Source: Hoplostethus atlanticus (lineage: Eukaryota > Chordata > Actinopteri > Trachichthyiformes > Trachichthyidae). Taken from it: a DNA stretch of 64,000 nucleotides. Positions within the stretch are counted from its first letter, which is position 1. Each line of letters begins with the position of its first letter. Shown here piece after piece: positions 1 to 11,756 of this stretch. The position numbers and the translations under genes are program-made. The notes under the pieces are model-generated. The model did no database searches and was not told the DNA's origin. It saw only the letters and a list, made by a program, of their open reading frames with translations. The stretch is taken from positions 216,888 through 280,887 of the forward strand of contig JAXDDX010000298.1 in assembly GCA_034670405.1 (NCBI GenBank). The letters are read 5' to 3'.

Positions 1-82
1 TTTATGGTGGGTTATTCTGACCGACCTCACTCTGTAGTCTTTAGGAATAATTGTACCACTGAACCTGGTTAAAACTTATATA

Positions 83-118
<36 letters not shown>

Positions 119-408
119 TCCCTGGATATTATTAGCAGCCCTGTATAGCCCTGCATAGCCCTTCATGGCTATTAATATGTGCTATGAAAAAAACAGCATC
201 CTTATTTTCATTTAAATACCTTAAATACATTCTTTACTTTCTCTTCTGTGAATTACTCAAAAACAGGGTTTTTTTGACACAGGGTTTTATTTTGAAGGTT
301 GTAACCACAAGGTTGACACTGGTGGACAGGACAACCATTCTCTCCAAAATATCTCTCACTGTGCTGTATAAACTGGGAGTCACCACTGCGTTCAAACTGT
401 GTCTGACA
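1..408. other. 5' flank of the receptor gene, with TA microsatellite
   Basis: AT-rich sequence upstream of the receptor start codon. It holds a short (AT)n run at about 88-112. No TATA box, CpG island or upstream exon can be argued with confidence. The frame of exon 1 stays open upstream to about 184, but the start at 409 gives a better signal peptide. Confidence 0.5.
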
Positions 409-3400
409 ATGAATCCTGATTTTCATCACCTTATTTTTATCTTCATCACAAGTGTTGAAGCCACTCTTCATCTGGAATATTGTCCGGCTCATTGCCAGTG
501 TGAATGGGACACTCACAGCGTTACATGCTTCGGAGTTGAAGTCATGCCCATTTTTCATCCCAGCACAGAGGAGGTGTAGGTTGCCAAAACATTATCAACA
601 ATGATTTCATCTTGTGATTCACCAAGCTTTCAATCCCACCACAATATTTATTCCCATTTCAGGTGGCTTGTAGGGACCAGACTTTCTTCCATTCCTCAGG
701 ATGCTTTTGCCAACTTGGTCAACATTTCCCACATGTAAGATTTTCCTCTTTCTTTCTTATTTATTTTCATTTTCATCAAAATAGCATAAATCGCCAGACA
801 TAAGATGCCCTTTTACAAATAAAACTAAACAACATTTATTCTTAAATAGTGTGCATAACAATGTTGTAACATTTTTTGTTCATTTTTTTAAGTGCAAGTA
901 AACTATAAATATTTGATTAATCTGGAAAACAAAACATGACCATCAATCACAAAAAAATAGGAATATAAGGATTATAATTATTTAGAATATGGTAACTAAA
1001 TGATTTATAGAATAATGTAATATATTGATCAAAAAAATTAAACTGTTCTTAATTCCTGAAAAACATTTGAGATAGTTTTGCGATTTTCAAGTTGATGGTC
1101 AGTTTATTCAGTGGCTGTCAGTCATGCTGCCAATAATAAACCTCATATATTTGAATACAAATATATGCATGTATTTCTAATTCTTCAGAAATTACTCCCA
1201 CTCAAACCACTCAAAATGAATAAACAGTACCAACATGCAAGAGTAGCAGCTTTATTCAATATTCACTGAAAATACAAAATGTGTAAATGCAAACGACAAA
1301 TGTTGAATAGTGTTAGCTTGTATTTTGTTCATTTTCTTTCAGATACATCTCTGATGATGAGACTTTAAGACATCTTGAGAGGCATTCTTTCCACAACCTA
1401 CCCTGGGCAACCCACATGTAAGTACACTTTAAACCTTGCAGCTTTATTGTGATGTTTGCACACTAACACTGGAACTTTTACACAATAGCCAAAACCCTTA
1501 AACCAAATCTTTTCACTTGGATTGCAATTCTAAATCTCACTTTTTGCAAAACACCTCACACAATTCTGTACATTTGATACAGTCTTCAAAACTAAAATCT
1601 TGTGTTCACATGGAACGCACTGCCAATCAAAATGTTCACGTGAAATAACCAACTGGCCATAATGGCTACTCAAATCAGAGCAGAGGAACAAAGGTGAGCT
1701 CTCCTGTTTGGGAAATGAATGGATGGCAACATTTCAGAGAGTGGCAGAGGGAGAGGAAGGGTGCGAGGAGCAGGAAGAGGAGGAAGGATTCATATGTAAC
1801 ATAAATCTTCTCTCTCTAATGGCTGGTTGTGAGGCCATTTCTTGAGCCTCTTGAGGTGGAAAGTGAACATACAGTGCAGCAAACACCCTTATGAACCAAA
1901 CTGCCTCCTATAAGCAATTTTTACTGCTGAATGTAACCAAAACAAAATACAATGCCATGCTGCATGTGACACAACCTGAAAAATCAGCACCTATGAATCC
2001 GAGAGAGCTTTTATTATTATTTTGTGGAAGAGAAAGATGAGATCTATAAAAATGTATATCTTGTATTGAAATCTGAGTTTTGGCCATGCATTTATAACTG
2101 CAGAAACTATATGAAAAAAAGCCTATAAGTCACCATGCTACTGGAACCTAATGCCTTGAAACATTTTTTTTTCTGTGTGCGCCCAACAGAGAAGTAAGAA
2201 GTATGAAAACACTGTCACAAATTGACCCAGAGGCATTTAAGGATCTGCCTAGTTTAAAGTATCTGTAAGTAAAATCTCATTTATTTTTCTTGCAGTAGTA
2301 TATCATGTTTTTCATAGGAGAACTATTTAAACACTACATACACAGTGCTACGTAATAACTAGTATTTAACTGGTACCATTATTGCTAACTACAATTTGTT
2401 TCGATACAGTGGTATTTTCAACACAGGTCTCACCTCCTTTCCTGGCCTGCAGTACATTCAGACCAACCAAGAGGAATTTATTTTGTATGTAGCATTTGAA
2501 TATATTGTAACCTAATGGCACATCCCATTTATTAGCCAAAATATTTGAATTTTACTTTTTAACTGGTGAAATATTTCATGTCCATATTATTTCAACAGGG
2601 AGATGGTGGATAATACCTTCATAGAAGTAATACCTGCTAATTCTTTCAGTGGTATATCTGAGAATGATCTAACCATGTAAGTAGCATTTGGTCTGTTTTC
2701 ACTAATGGATGAATTTTCTCTTGTTCAGCCCACTACTTCAGCTGAAAGTAAGGAAAGATTTTTTATCATAAAACTGTTACATACACATTGTCAGAACATC
2801 TTTATTATCTCTTATGGGTACATTAAAGTGGCAATCAATGGCAATTTGACACATTTCATTTGAATTTGAAACAGGATGTTGGGGCGGGACATAGTGTGGG
2901 GAGGGATTATTCAAACCTAGAACCCAGACAGGTACTGTATGGAAATTGAGGTATTTCAGATTTATAATTGAATAACACTGTGTTTTTGTAGCATGTTGAA
3001 TAGCAATGGCCTGAAAGAGATCCAGCGCTACGCCTTCAATGGGAGCAGACTGGAGGAAGTGTATGCCGTTCTTAAGTATTGTGTTGTTGACATAAGGTTA
3101 AAGTGGTAATCTGCGAGACGTCTCAGAGATCACCTGTCAATCAAACAGTACTGTGATGTCTTTTTTCCTTGGATTTCTGTTGATGAAGTTTGAGTTTCTG
3201 TAGGTGGCGCTCTTTTGTTTGTTTGTTCAGCCATGGTGGCTATCGCTGCTCATGCTAACTACCCAGTTCTTCTTCTATTTATTCCAAACAAAATGGAAAC
3301 GGAAAACATATCACTTCCTGTGCACCAGAGGATTGGTGAAAATATGGGAATATCGCAGATTATTACTTTAAAGTGCAATATAATTTCCAAAACTCTTTTG

Positions 3401-5591
3401 CCACCTTCCTCTGCCGCTCATCTGTTCTCTTTTTCTCAGGTATCTTCACAGGAATGTGGATTTGGAAAGAGTAGATGATTTAGCTTTTTCTGGTGTGATT
3501 CGTGGCCCAACTCTTTTGTGAGTGACTGAAAAGTAATGTTAGCTAGACAAAGTTCAAGACAGAAATTAGTGTTAATCCAGTCTATTTGTATTAAAGGAAT
3601 ATTATCATCATGATTTTGTCATTAAATCAGAGAATATCCTAATTCTACTGCTACAAAACACAATGAGCACGGACTGTAAACCAAAACAAGAACCGGGAAT
3701 AGTCCTAGCTTTGTTTCCAGCTGCATTCAGCTTTCCTCTCTATCTTCCCAGAGACCTTTCTGAGACCAGAGTGAGCTCTTTGCCGTCAATAGGTCTGGAG
3801 GCCATTGAGAAACTCAGAGCGAAAAACACTTGGACCCTCAGGAAATTACCCCCCCTTAGAGTCTTTCTCCATTTACAGAGTGCTGAATTAACCTTCCCAA
3901 GCCATTGCTGTGGCCTCAAAATGTTGAATAGATGGAGAGGGTGAGTAAGAGAATAGAACGTTGTCTAAAATATTTTCTCACGCTATGCTTGTTTAGCTCT
4001 GCTTATTGTTCTTTACGTAACAAATTCCTCCATGCATTTGGTGCATCTATTGAGGTACTGTATCTTTCACACAAGTTTAGCCAGTTTAGAGTTACAGAAT
4101 CTTATTTGAAATAACATGGATTTGTTTAGTTCATTTTCAGAATTGTAATGATTTTAGTTCAAACATCAAATTTCATATGCGTCGTTCATGCCTAACACAA
4201 GAGTATAATATTTGTTATTCTTTGATGAATAAATCTTACCTTCTGTGCTCAAGACACACTGAGGCAGTTATTTGCAACCTGACCAAGGCTGGTTTGGGAC
4301 AACAACTGCAGAAATCTTCTGGAACTCTCCCAGAGTTACATAAGGGACATAAGATCTACGACCAGGATCAATATCTGAAAGACAACAATGCTCTCCAAAC
4401 CACTGGCAACCCATATCGCTATAATTACTACTATAACAATGACATTTGTCCTCCAGCGGAGTGCCAAAATGAGGGCTTGTTTTACATGGAGTTTCCTACG
4501 GAGCGTCCTGATGAAGATTTGGACAATGTACTGTGCAATGAACTTCACACAGACAATCATGGGCTTTCCTGCAGCCCCCTGCCTGATGCCTTCAACCCAT
4601 GTGAGGATGTGATGAGCCAAGGATTCCTGAGGGTGTCTGTCTGGGTGGTTAGCCTGTTAGCCATTCTGGCAAACGTCCTGGTGATGTTCATTCTGCTGAC
4701 CAGCCACAACAAGCTGTCTGTCACCCGTTTCCTCATCTGTCACTTGGCATTTGCAGACTTCTGCATGGGGATGTACCTGCTGCTCATTGCATCTGTCGAT
4801 CTCTACACACGCTCCCAGTATTACCACCATGCCATTGCGTGGCAGACAGGAGTCGGTTGCAGTCTAGCAGGGGCATTATCCATCTTTGCCAGCGAGCTGT
4901 CTGTTTACACATTAACTGCAATCACTCTTCAACGCTGGCACGCCATCTTTTTTGCAATGAGGCCAGAACGAAAACTGCGACTACGCCATGCAGTTGTGTT
5001 GATGCTGGTTGGCTGGCTGCTTTGTCTGATCTTGGCACTGTTGCCTGTGGTTGGTGTGAGCAGTTACCAGAGGGTGAGCATCTGCTTACCTATGGATACT
5101 GAGACAACTGCTGCTCGAATCTATGTGGTCTTTATCCTGATGCTCAACGTCTTGGCTTTCATAGTGGTGTGCTTGTGCTACTTCCACATCTACTGTATGG
5201 TGCACAATCCCCAACACCAGTCGAGCAGGCGTGATGCCAGCATGGCAAAACGCATGGCTGTGCTCATTTTCACCAACTTCCTATGTCTGGCACCCATCTC
5301 CTTCTATGGCTTGTCTGCAACGCTCCACCAACCACTAATCACTGTTACAGACTCCAAGGTGTGACTCACTCTTGAGCTTGATTTCAGCACATTTTCATCA
5401 TGTGTTGCTCTGACAGGCTAAAATAAGGGCTGATCTGTTTGTCCCCACAGGTATTGCTGGTGCTGTTCTATCCTCTCAACTCCTGTACACACCCATTTTT
5501 CTATGCTATCCTCACAAGGGCATTTCACTGGGATGTCCTGATGTTGCTGAGCCGAATGGGACTGTGCCAGCACCAAGCACAGCTCTACTGA
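409..5591 (+). CDS. tshr: Thyrotropin receptor-like glycoprotein hormone receptor (LRR + 7TM GPCR)
   Basis: Exons 409-575, 663-734, 1343-1417, 2190-2264, 2410-2484, 2599-2676, 2992-3060, 3440-3517, 3752-3940, 4254-5358 and 5451-5591 total 2124 bp (707 codons plus stop); every junction is GT-AG and phases agree. Exon 1 has a signal peptide (ATG with A at -3) and the cysteine cluster CPAHCQC. Exons 2-8 are the 69-78 bp leucine-rich-repeat exons typical of this family. Exon 9 ends in the hinge (FPSHCCGL); exon 10 carries the hinge, FNPCED and TM1-TM6; exon 11 carries TM7 and the tail. [16 protein letters not shown] and PMDTET point to TSHR rather than FSHR or LHCGR, as does the stonin-2 neighbour. 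Known role: plasma-membrane, Gs-coupled receptor for thyrotropin. Odd features: QRW instead of ERW at the end of TM3 (codon 519), FTNF instead of FTDF in TM6 (codon 634), HPFFY instead of NPxxY in TM7 (codon 675), an extra 92-bp intron before TM7, and a tail ending at QAQLY. It could be a divergent teleost TSHR paralogue. Confidence 0.87.
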
Positions 5592-6892
5592 AGCCAACTT
5601 GTCAGTGTTATTCCCCACACATGCAGGAAGAAGTTGGCTTCCTCACAAGGTGGAACCTAAATCCCAAAACCATTATAGGTATAACGTCACAAGCTATAGG
5701 TCCCAAACCGCTTTTAAAATTGAATTTACAATTTGTATACTGTAGTATAACTCAACTCAGTAACTCAAAAGGGTTAATTGTCTGATCACTTAGAAATGTG
5801 CTTGGATTTTGCAATCCATTGAAGCCAGCCATTTAAGTATGACGTCCTTGGAGCAACTCCGCCGAGACTGAATTGCCAGCTGACTTAAAGCTGCATTATG
5901 TAACTTCATGAGAGATAACCGAGGCGCTAGCTTTTTTTTTCTGTTTTGAAGCTGTGTGCGTTCGGCTCGGAGGTTTTGATTCGTCACTTCCTGTGCTCGG
6001 AGAAAACCTTCCCACTAGTGTACCTACCCGACTCTAAAACTTCATTGGAGTGAATGGAGCGAATCTGGTGACAGTGCAAACCACTGAGCCACCAGGCCAT
6101 GCTGGGACCTTTTTTCAGTTTTAGTTTATTGTATTCTGCCTCTGTACATTTCTAAGATGAAGTTTGATTGTTGATTTGATTGAAAACCTTATATGGGCCC
6201 AGATTTTGCATCCACGTCAATCCCCATTCAGACCCAAAGTCCCTTGACCCACCACATAAAACTTGAAACACAATCTTGCTGTAGAGGGCTCTGTGTACAT
6301 ATCCAAGGAGCCATGCAATATTCCTCACAGAGAAAATGGTATAGAGCTAACCAAAAAGACTAGGCTATTAAATCTATTAAAATGGGTGTAACGTGTGGGC
6401 CACCGGTGCAACTCAGTTGGCATAGCGCAAAACAAGTGCTTGTGCAATTAGTCCAGTGTGCGCAAGGTAGGATTGGATAAATTAACATAATTCATATTTC
6501 AGTGAGTAGGTCTAACATCGAATTTAATTCAATTATTTGTGTTATGAGCAGACTGTGTCCATTTTCTTTTTTGCAATTTTCATGTCTTATTCTTGGTGTG
6601 TACACAATAAACTTATGTATTGTACTTATGTTTAGCTTTGAAAAAATAAGTTTAATATCTGTATTGAAACTGTATACATCCATTACCATGGATGGCTAGG
6701 CTACTGAGGGGCACTACAGACAAGATGGGGTTAAACAAGAGCACAAATGATAAAAGTACAACTGAAATTGGTGGAGCCGAAGGTGGCAGAAAAGTAAAGT
6801 GGGGGGATCCAAATTCATTTACTCATTCTCATTATATTCACAAACTTGAGGTTCATCCATACATGAAAAGTAAGCTATTTTGGAAGTTAAAA
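5592..6892. other. 3' flank and spacer
   Basis: Sequence after the receptor stop. An AATAAA-like signal near 6605 might serve the transcript, but this is not certain. No gene is visible. Confidence 0.4.
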
Positions 6893-7135
6893 TATACACT
6901 GTGGACAAAACATTAAGGTGACCTGCTCTTTTCATGAAATAGGAGGTGAAAGCTGTGATTCCTTATTGATTTCACCTATTAAATCCATTTCAGTCATGAA
7001 GGAGAGATGGAGATGGCGAGAAGATGGTTAAAGAGGGTTTTTAGTCCTCTTGACAATCATGGAGTCAGCTTGTACAGAATGGGGTACAACTCAACAGTAG
7101 GAAGGAGTTCCTAATATTTTGTATACCGAGTATAT
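6893..7135. mobile_element. Tc1/mariner-type MITE
   Basis: About 240 bp that begin TATACACTGTGGACAAAACA and end with the near-inverse CCTAATATTTTGTATACC. The interior keeps fragments of the widespread fish Tc1/mariner repeat (CTGCTCTTTTCATGA, then AGCTGTGATTCCTTATTGAT). No transposase remains. Related termini lie near 11446-11477 and 42715-42760. Confidence 0.6.
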
Positions 7136-8246
7136 TTCTGTTTATATATATGTTTCCAAACCATACCAATATAAAAGCTTCCTAGGACATTTAAAACTCA
7201 TGTTTATCTTGTAATACAAGCTCAGTCAATCGATATGAGAGAAAAAAAAAATTCTTCAATGAATCATACACTATGCCAGTAATGAATGTGCATTACTATA
7301 ATTATTGATTTGATTTGGGCAACAGGATCATACTGTGGACATCAAAAGTAGATTTAGTTTTGCATAGTGTCTTTGAGATGATGGAGCCATGGGCACTGAC
7401 CATAGCTGAGGCAAGAGGCCTGCAGATCCCTGGATGCTCTTCTGTGGCTCTTTGTGTTCCTATAATCCAGGCCAAATGTACATGAACCATTCAGTTTTTC
7501 CACAGAAGCATCTAAACCTGGATAATTTGAGCCAACCCTTTATTCTCTCCACTATTACAAGCAAATGGGTTTTCCTCTATACCGGCTAAGCTGAACATGA
7601 TAGGATTTAAAAGAAATCACCTATGCGTCTGTTTTGATGGCCAAGAAATACAATGGTGCTAAGGAAAACGTCACAAACTGTTCAGACCATCATGTAATGG
7701 CAAATTCAATGATATTGTGTAAAGAAATACAATAAAATGCAGTTGTGAGAGAACCAATGCCCTTTTACTAGCAATGACAATCAAACACAGAAACCCAAGA
7801 AACGGTTCCCCTTGACAGTGCAAGGACTTTTATTATTAAACTGGAAACGTTATTTAAAATTTAAGCCCTATCTGTCAGAAAACGTTCTAATACTCACAAG
7901 CAATCTAATTTGTTGGTGTTCATTCTTCGTTGATAGAGCTGTGCACTTCAGCGATGTAAAGAAACTGCAATACCCCCCCGACATGCTCTCTTAGAGCCAC
8001 ATTTCAAAAGCTGAACTGATAATACTCAATGATTTTACACATTGTACTTGGAGAGTTTTGGCAGAACAGCTGCTGTTGCCAATATTCACTGCTGTACCAA
8101 ACTTTATCCATTGGGTCAACTTGTCTCGAACTGTGGATTGGTGGACTACCTGAGCCTGAGAAACGGGCATCAACATATTTTTCCAGAGGTCTTCAATTTC
8201 TTTTCACCATGGCATGACATGGATGACACAGGATCAGTGGTCAGAT
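7136..8246. other. Spacer without recognisable gene
   Basis: No splice-bounded coding exon and no GTF2A1-like sequence is visible here. Short open frames have no recognisable family. Confidence 0.4.
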
Positions 8247-8410
8247 CAGTGGTTTTCAATCATGAGTTCTGCAGGTATTTATTCCAACCAACCAAATACG
8301 GCAGCTGATTTCATTGATGCCGTCTCTCTGGTTTAAAGAGTGCCCATCGGTGTAATCAGCAGCTGTAGTGTTTGGTTGGAATGAAAACCTGCTGACTCTT
8401 GGGCCTCCAT
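8247..8410. repeat. Imperfect foldback repeat (hAT-MITE-like)
   Basis: It starts CAGTGGTTTTCAATCATGAG. The arms carry inverted copies around TTATTCCAACCAACCAAA and TTTGGTTGGAATGAAAACC. This is the common fish 'GTGGTTCTCAA' foldback family. Degenerate relatives lie at about 10055-10140 and 10365-10400. The right boundary is uncertain. Confidence 0.45.
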
Positions 8411-9056
8411 GGACTCCAATCAAACTACTCAAATAGCGAGCTCTAATTATCCCTTTAACTGGGTTGACTTAACTTGGCCGACTGATTTTTTTTTACATCT
8501 CAAGATGCATGTTTTTTTCCTCTCAGACTCTCATTATCAACTACATAGAAAACGCAGTGCAGAAATCTGCAGATACTTTTTCATGGCATTATCAGTTAAG
8601 ATTTTAGGTAGGCAACAATAAATCAGACAATGTAAAATCTGGTTGTAGATGATGTTCAGAGCAGCATACATCTTTGTTCATCTCATTTACATAAAAGTTT
8701 AATTAGTACTATACTTATAATTAGTAGTACACCTTAATGTAAATCACATGTAGAAGTTACACAACATGAAGTGAAAGCATGATTCCACTAAAAGGCATAA
8801 CACTGCACATATTACATTGCAGTTTGCAATTTAAGACAGAAGATCTTACATCTCAAGATTGTTATTGATTGCTATATTTCATTCAATGCTTCCCATTCAT
8901 TTCAAAAGGCCCACTGAAGTGTGCCTGGGGATTTGCAAAAAACTGTTTAAATTCACTATTATTTCAACATGGCGCACACTAGTTTGGATATGGTTGCCAC
9001 TTCAATGCTCCAAATTAGAGAGATTTTTTCCCCTTGCAAATGTATGTGTAAATTCT

Positions 9057-9084
9057 CACACACACACACACACACACACACACT
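9057..9084. repeat. (CA)n microsatellite
   Basis: About 14 uninterrupted CA units followed by CTCTCT. Confidence 0.9.
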
Positions 9085-11445
9085 CTCTCTTTACAACTTA
9101 AACAGTGATTATATTATTCAGACATTTTTTGATGTTGTCAAAAGTCTCTCACTTTGGATTATATTTACAGCTGTATCGCAGCCTGCCAAAATCAATTCTA
9201 TTCTGGGAGTTCCCAGGCCAATACAGAAGCACTATTCACAACTATTAGGTAAAGGTCCCTGACCAAAAGCCTATCTATTGGTAGGTTTGCAAAACTTTGG
9301 TCTAGACATTATGTTGATCTACAGTATGCCACAATTCATGACCTTTTAACACAACTTTCAGAAACGTAATAATAATTACAAAAATATCAACACATAATGA
9401 CACAATTTCTGTCTCATTCCAGGCATCACTTAAATTTCAATAAATTCTGTGATTCTAGATTAAAGGCACTTGGATCTTGCCTAAATCTTAAATTATTTAA
9501 ATGTCTCTCTTGAAATACTCAAATAATGCAAAAAAATAATTGTCTACATAACCAAACCAAATATAGTGTGTAGCTCAACATTCTCTTGGGTGGGTTTGTT
9601 TCAATCCGTTGTGTGCCATCTCACCTCCATACCACAGGAAAAGATCAATCTAGTCATAGCATGTCCATTTTAATGCAATAAGTTAATTAACAGCTTGTCA
9701 TTAAAAAGATTATTCAGATAAGCAACCTAAAGCGAATAAACTTGAAACTTTTAGAGGTTTCCCCATGCTGTGATGTACAATCCCCCCTCAATGGTCATTT
9801 TTTATTTTATTTCAAAGTGCAAGAAGTGACATTCCCTACTTCGCCTCCCCTGGAGAGAAAAAAAAATTTGACGTCATCTACAGTAATTGTCCATTCAGTC
9901 AGTCCATCTCAGTAGTCAACAGTACTCACTGTTGTGCACATTCTCTAGGTTGATCAGCAGTCGCAATACCTTCTGCTATGCCATCTCTCTTTTGCTCTAT
10001 GGGTACCTGAAAGGTAGGAAAAAGGGGTTGAAGAAGAATTGTTTATGCTTGTGGTTTTCAACCATGTGGCATCAAGGCCCATGAGTCTGGAGGTTTTTCA
10101 TTTCAACCAGAAGCTACAGCAGCTGATTTCACTAAATATTCACCACCTCGCGGCTTGAAGGTGTGTTATGGCCAAGTTATACTGCTACACTTAGCTACGC
10201 ATAGAGCGGTTTTATGGGTAAGCGTAGCCCACAGATGCTCACAGACGGGTCAACGCGCACACCTCCCAAATCTCAACAATGTGTAGCTGCGGTCGTGTGA
10301 GTCAAACAAACGCTGATTGGTTGAGCAGGGTAGTATAGCCAAGACCCAAAATAAGACAATAGGAGAATTTTTGAAATCAGCTGCTGCAGTGTTTGGTTGA
10401 AGTAGCTAGCTATCTTTGACCGGCAGGTTTTCCCTTGATTCAGAGTTTCAGAGGGGAATCAGAGCTTCCCTCTGGCTGAAGGTTTAGACCACCAACAGGC
10501 AAGTCCAACAGAGTGAGGAACTCTTATTTCCCATGCCATGAACTTGCTGAACTCTGGATGTACAGGATTTATTAGAAGATAGTCAGGAGGCCAGTTATTA
10601 ATGCTATTTATTTTAATGCTGTTTTGTGTATTTATGATTTATTTAATCCTGCACCTGGCTGCAAAGAGAGCGTCCCCTCTGGGACAAGAACAATAAACTT
10701 CAGTCATAAGGGGGACACTAACCTTTAAACTCATAGACTTGGCTCTGATAATTCTCTTACAAATTCTGTTGAAGTAGTGATTTGCTTTGCCCACTAGGTG
10801 GCGTTCATACCTCACAATTAAACTGGAACAAATCTACTCCATGTTACACTGCTTGTATGGAAATAGCTATTGAATATTGAATGCATATATGTAGAACAAT
10901 GTGTAGTCCACGGTCTGTAGTATGACTTACACAGAAATGTATGTGTAGCGCTGTTGTGCCTTCGCCATGTGTGCCAGTGTGTACTCAATTGTTAACATGT
11001 CTCTGCACCAATGTCGTCAAGACTAATTCCTGTGCAGTTATTGTACTTTCTGTCATTGCGATTCTGAACACGACAGCATAAGTAACGCAGCTCTTCCTAG
11101 GAGAGACTGTATCACCATTGGCCTAATTACATAAACACAGACAGTCAATTTAAAATGTCAAATGCCAGAATTATAAAATCTGCTCAAGCAGCGTTTTTGC
11201 TGAGATTTTCTTTTCTCCTAATGGCAGATTGTTGCGAGTGGATCTTCCAATGTTATTCCAGCAGGGATGGAACATTTGGAAAGTTTGCATTCAAACTAAT
11301 TCTAAAGCAACATAAGCTGGTGAGGTCAAAATCAATGACGTTCACACATTTCAAACAGCAGCATCCACACAAATTATATGAAGAAAATGTAGTCGTTCTA
11401 GTTGCTTTTGGTTTTCAATTAACTACAGAATGTTTTAAATTAAAA
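9085..11445. other. Spacer between receptor and stonin-2 genes
   Basis: No coding exon is recognised. The stretch holds degenerate foldback fragments (about 10055-10400) and otherwise unique-looking sequence. In mammals GTF2A1 lies between TSHR and STON2; none of it was seen here. Confidence 0.45.
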
Positions 11446-11477
11446 AGGTCGCCCTAGTGTTTTGTCCACTTAGTGTA
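11446..11477. repeat. Isolated Tc1-like terminus
   Basis: The stretch reads as the inverse of the TACACT-GTGGACAAAACA terminus seen at 6893. It is a short leftover end. Confidence 0.4.
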
Positions 11478-11756
11478 ACCTCTTGGTAGAAGAAAAGCTT
11501 TTTTTTTTTTTAACTTTTCAGAGCATATCAAAAGACATTTATGTGGAGAATAGGCCCACTGCATGTCTGGTATATATCATGTTATTTGTACTATTCTGAT
11601 GGTGAAATGTGTTAATAATGGTTGTTGGGTGACTGCGATGCCTAATGACATGCTTGGACAGTAAACATCTGAGACAGAAGATTACTGTGTGTGTGTGTGT
11701 TTCTTCTTTCTGTAAACCCATTCACTGATAGCTGGTTGTGGGTGTGTGTCGTCTGG

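Noticed and set aside
184..408. Earlier in-frame start of the receptor at 184
   Set aside because: It would add 75 residues before the signal peptide; the ATG at 409 has A at -3 and directly precedes a hydrophobic leader.
4336..4620. Minus-strand and second plus-frame open frames across the receptor exon 10
   Set aside because: Shadow frames of a strongly supported coding exon.
409..5591. FSH or LH receptor identity
   Set aside because: The [16 protein letters not shown] and PMDTET segments and the neighbour stonin-2 (rather than stonin-1) fit TSHR better, although the receptor is divergent.
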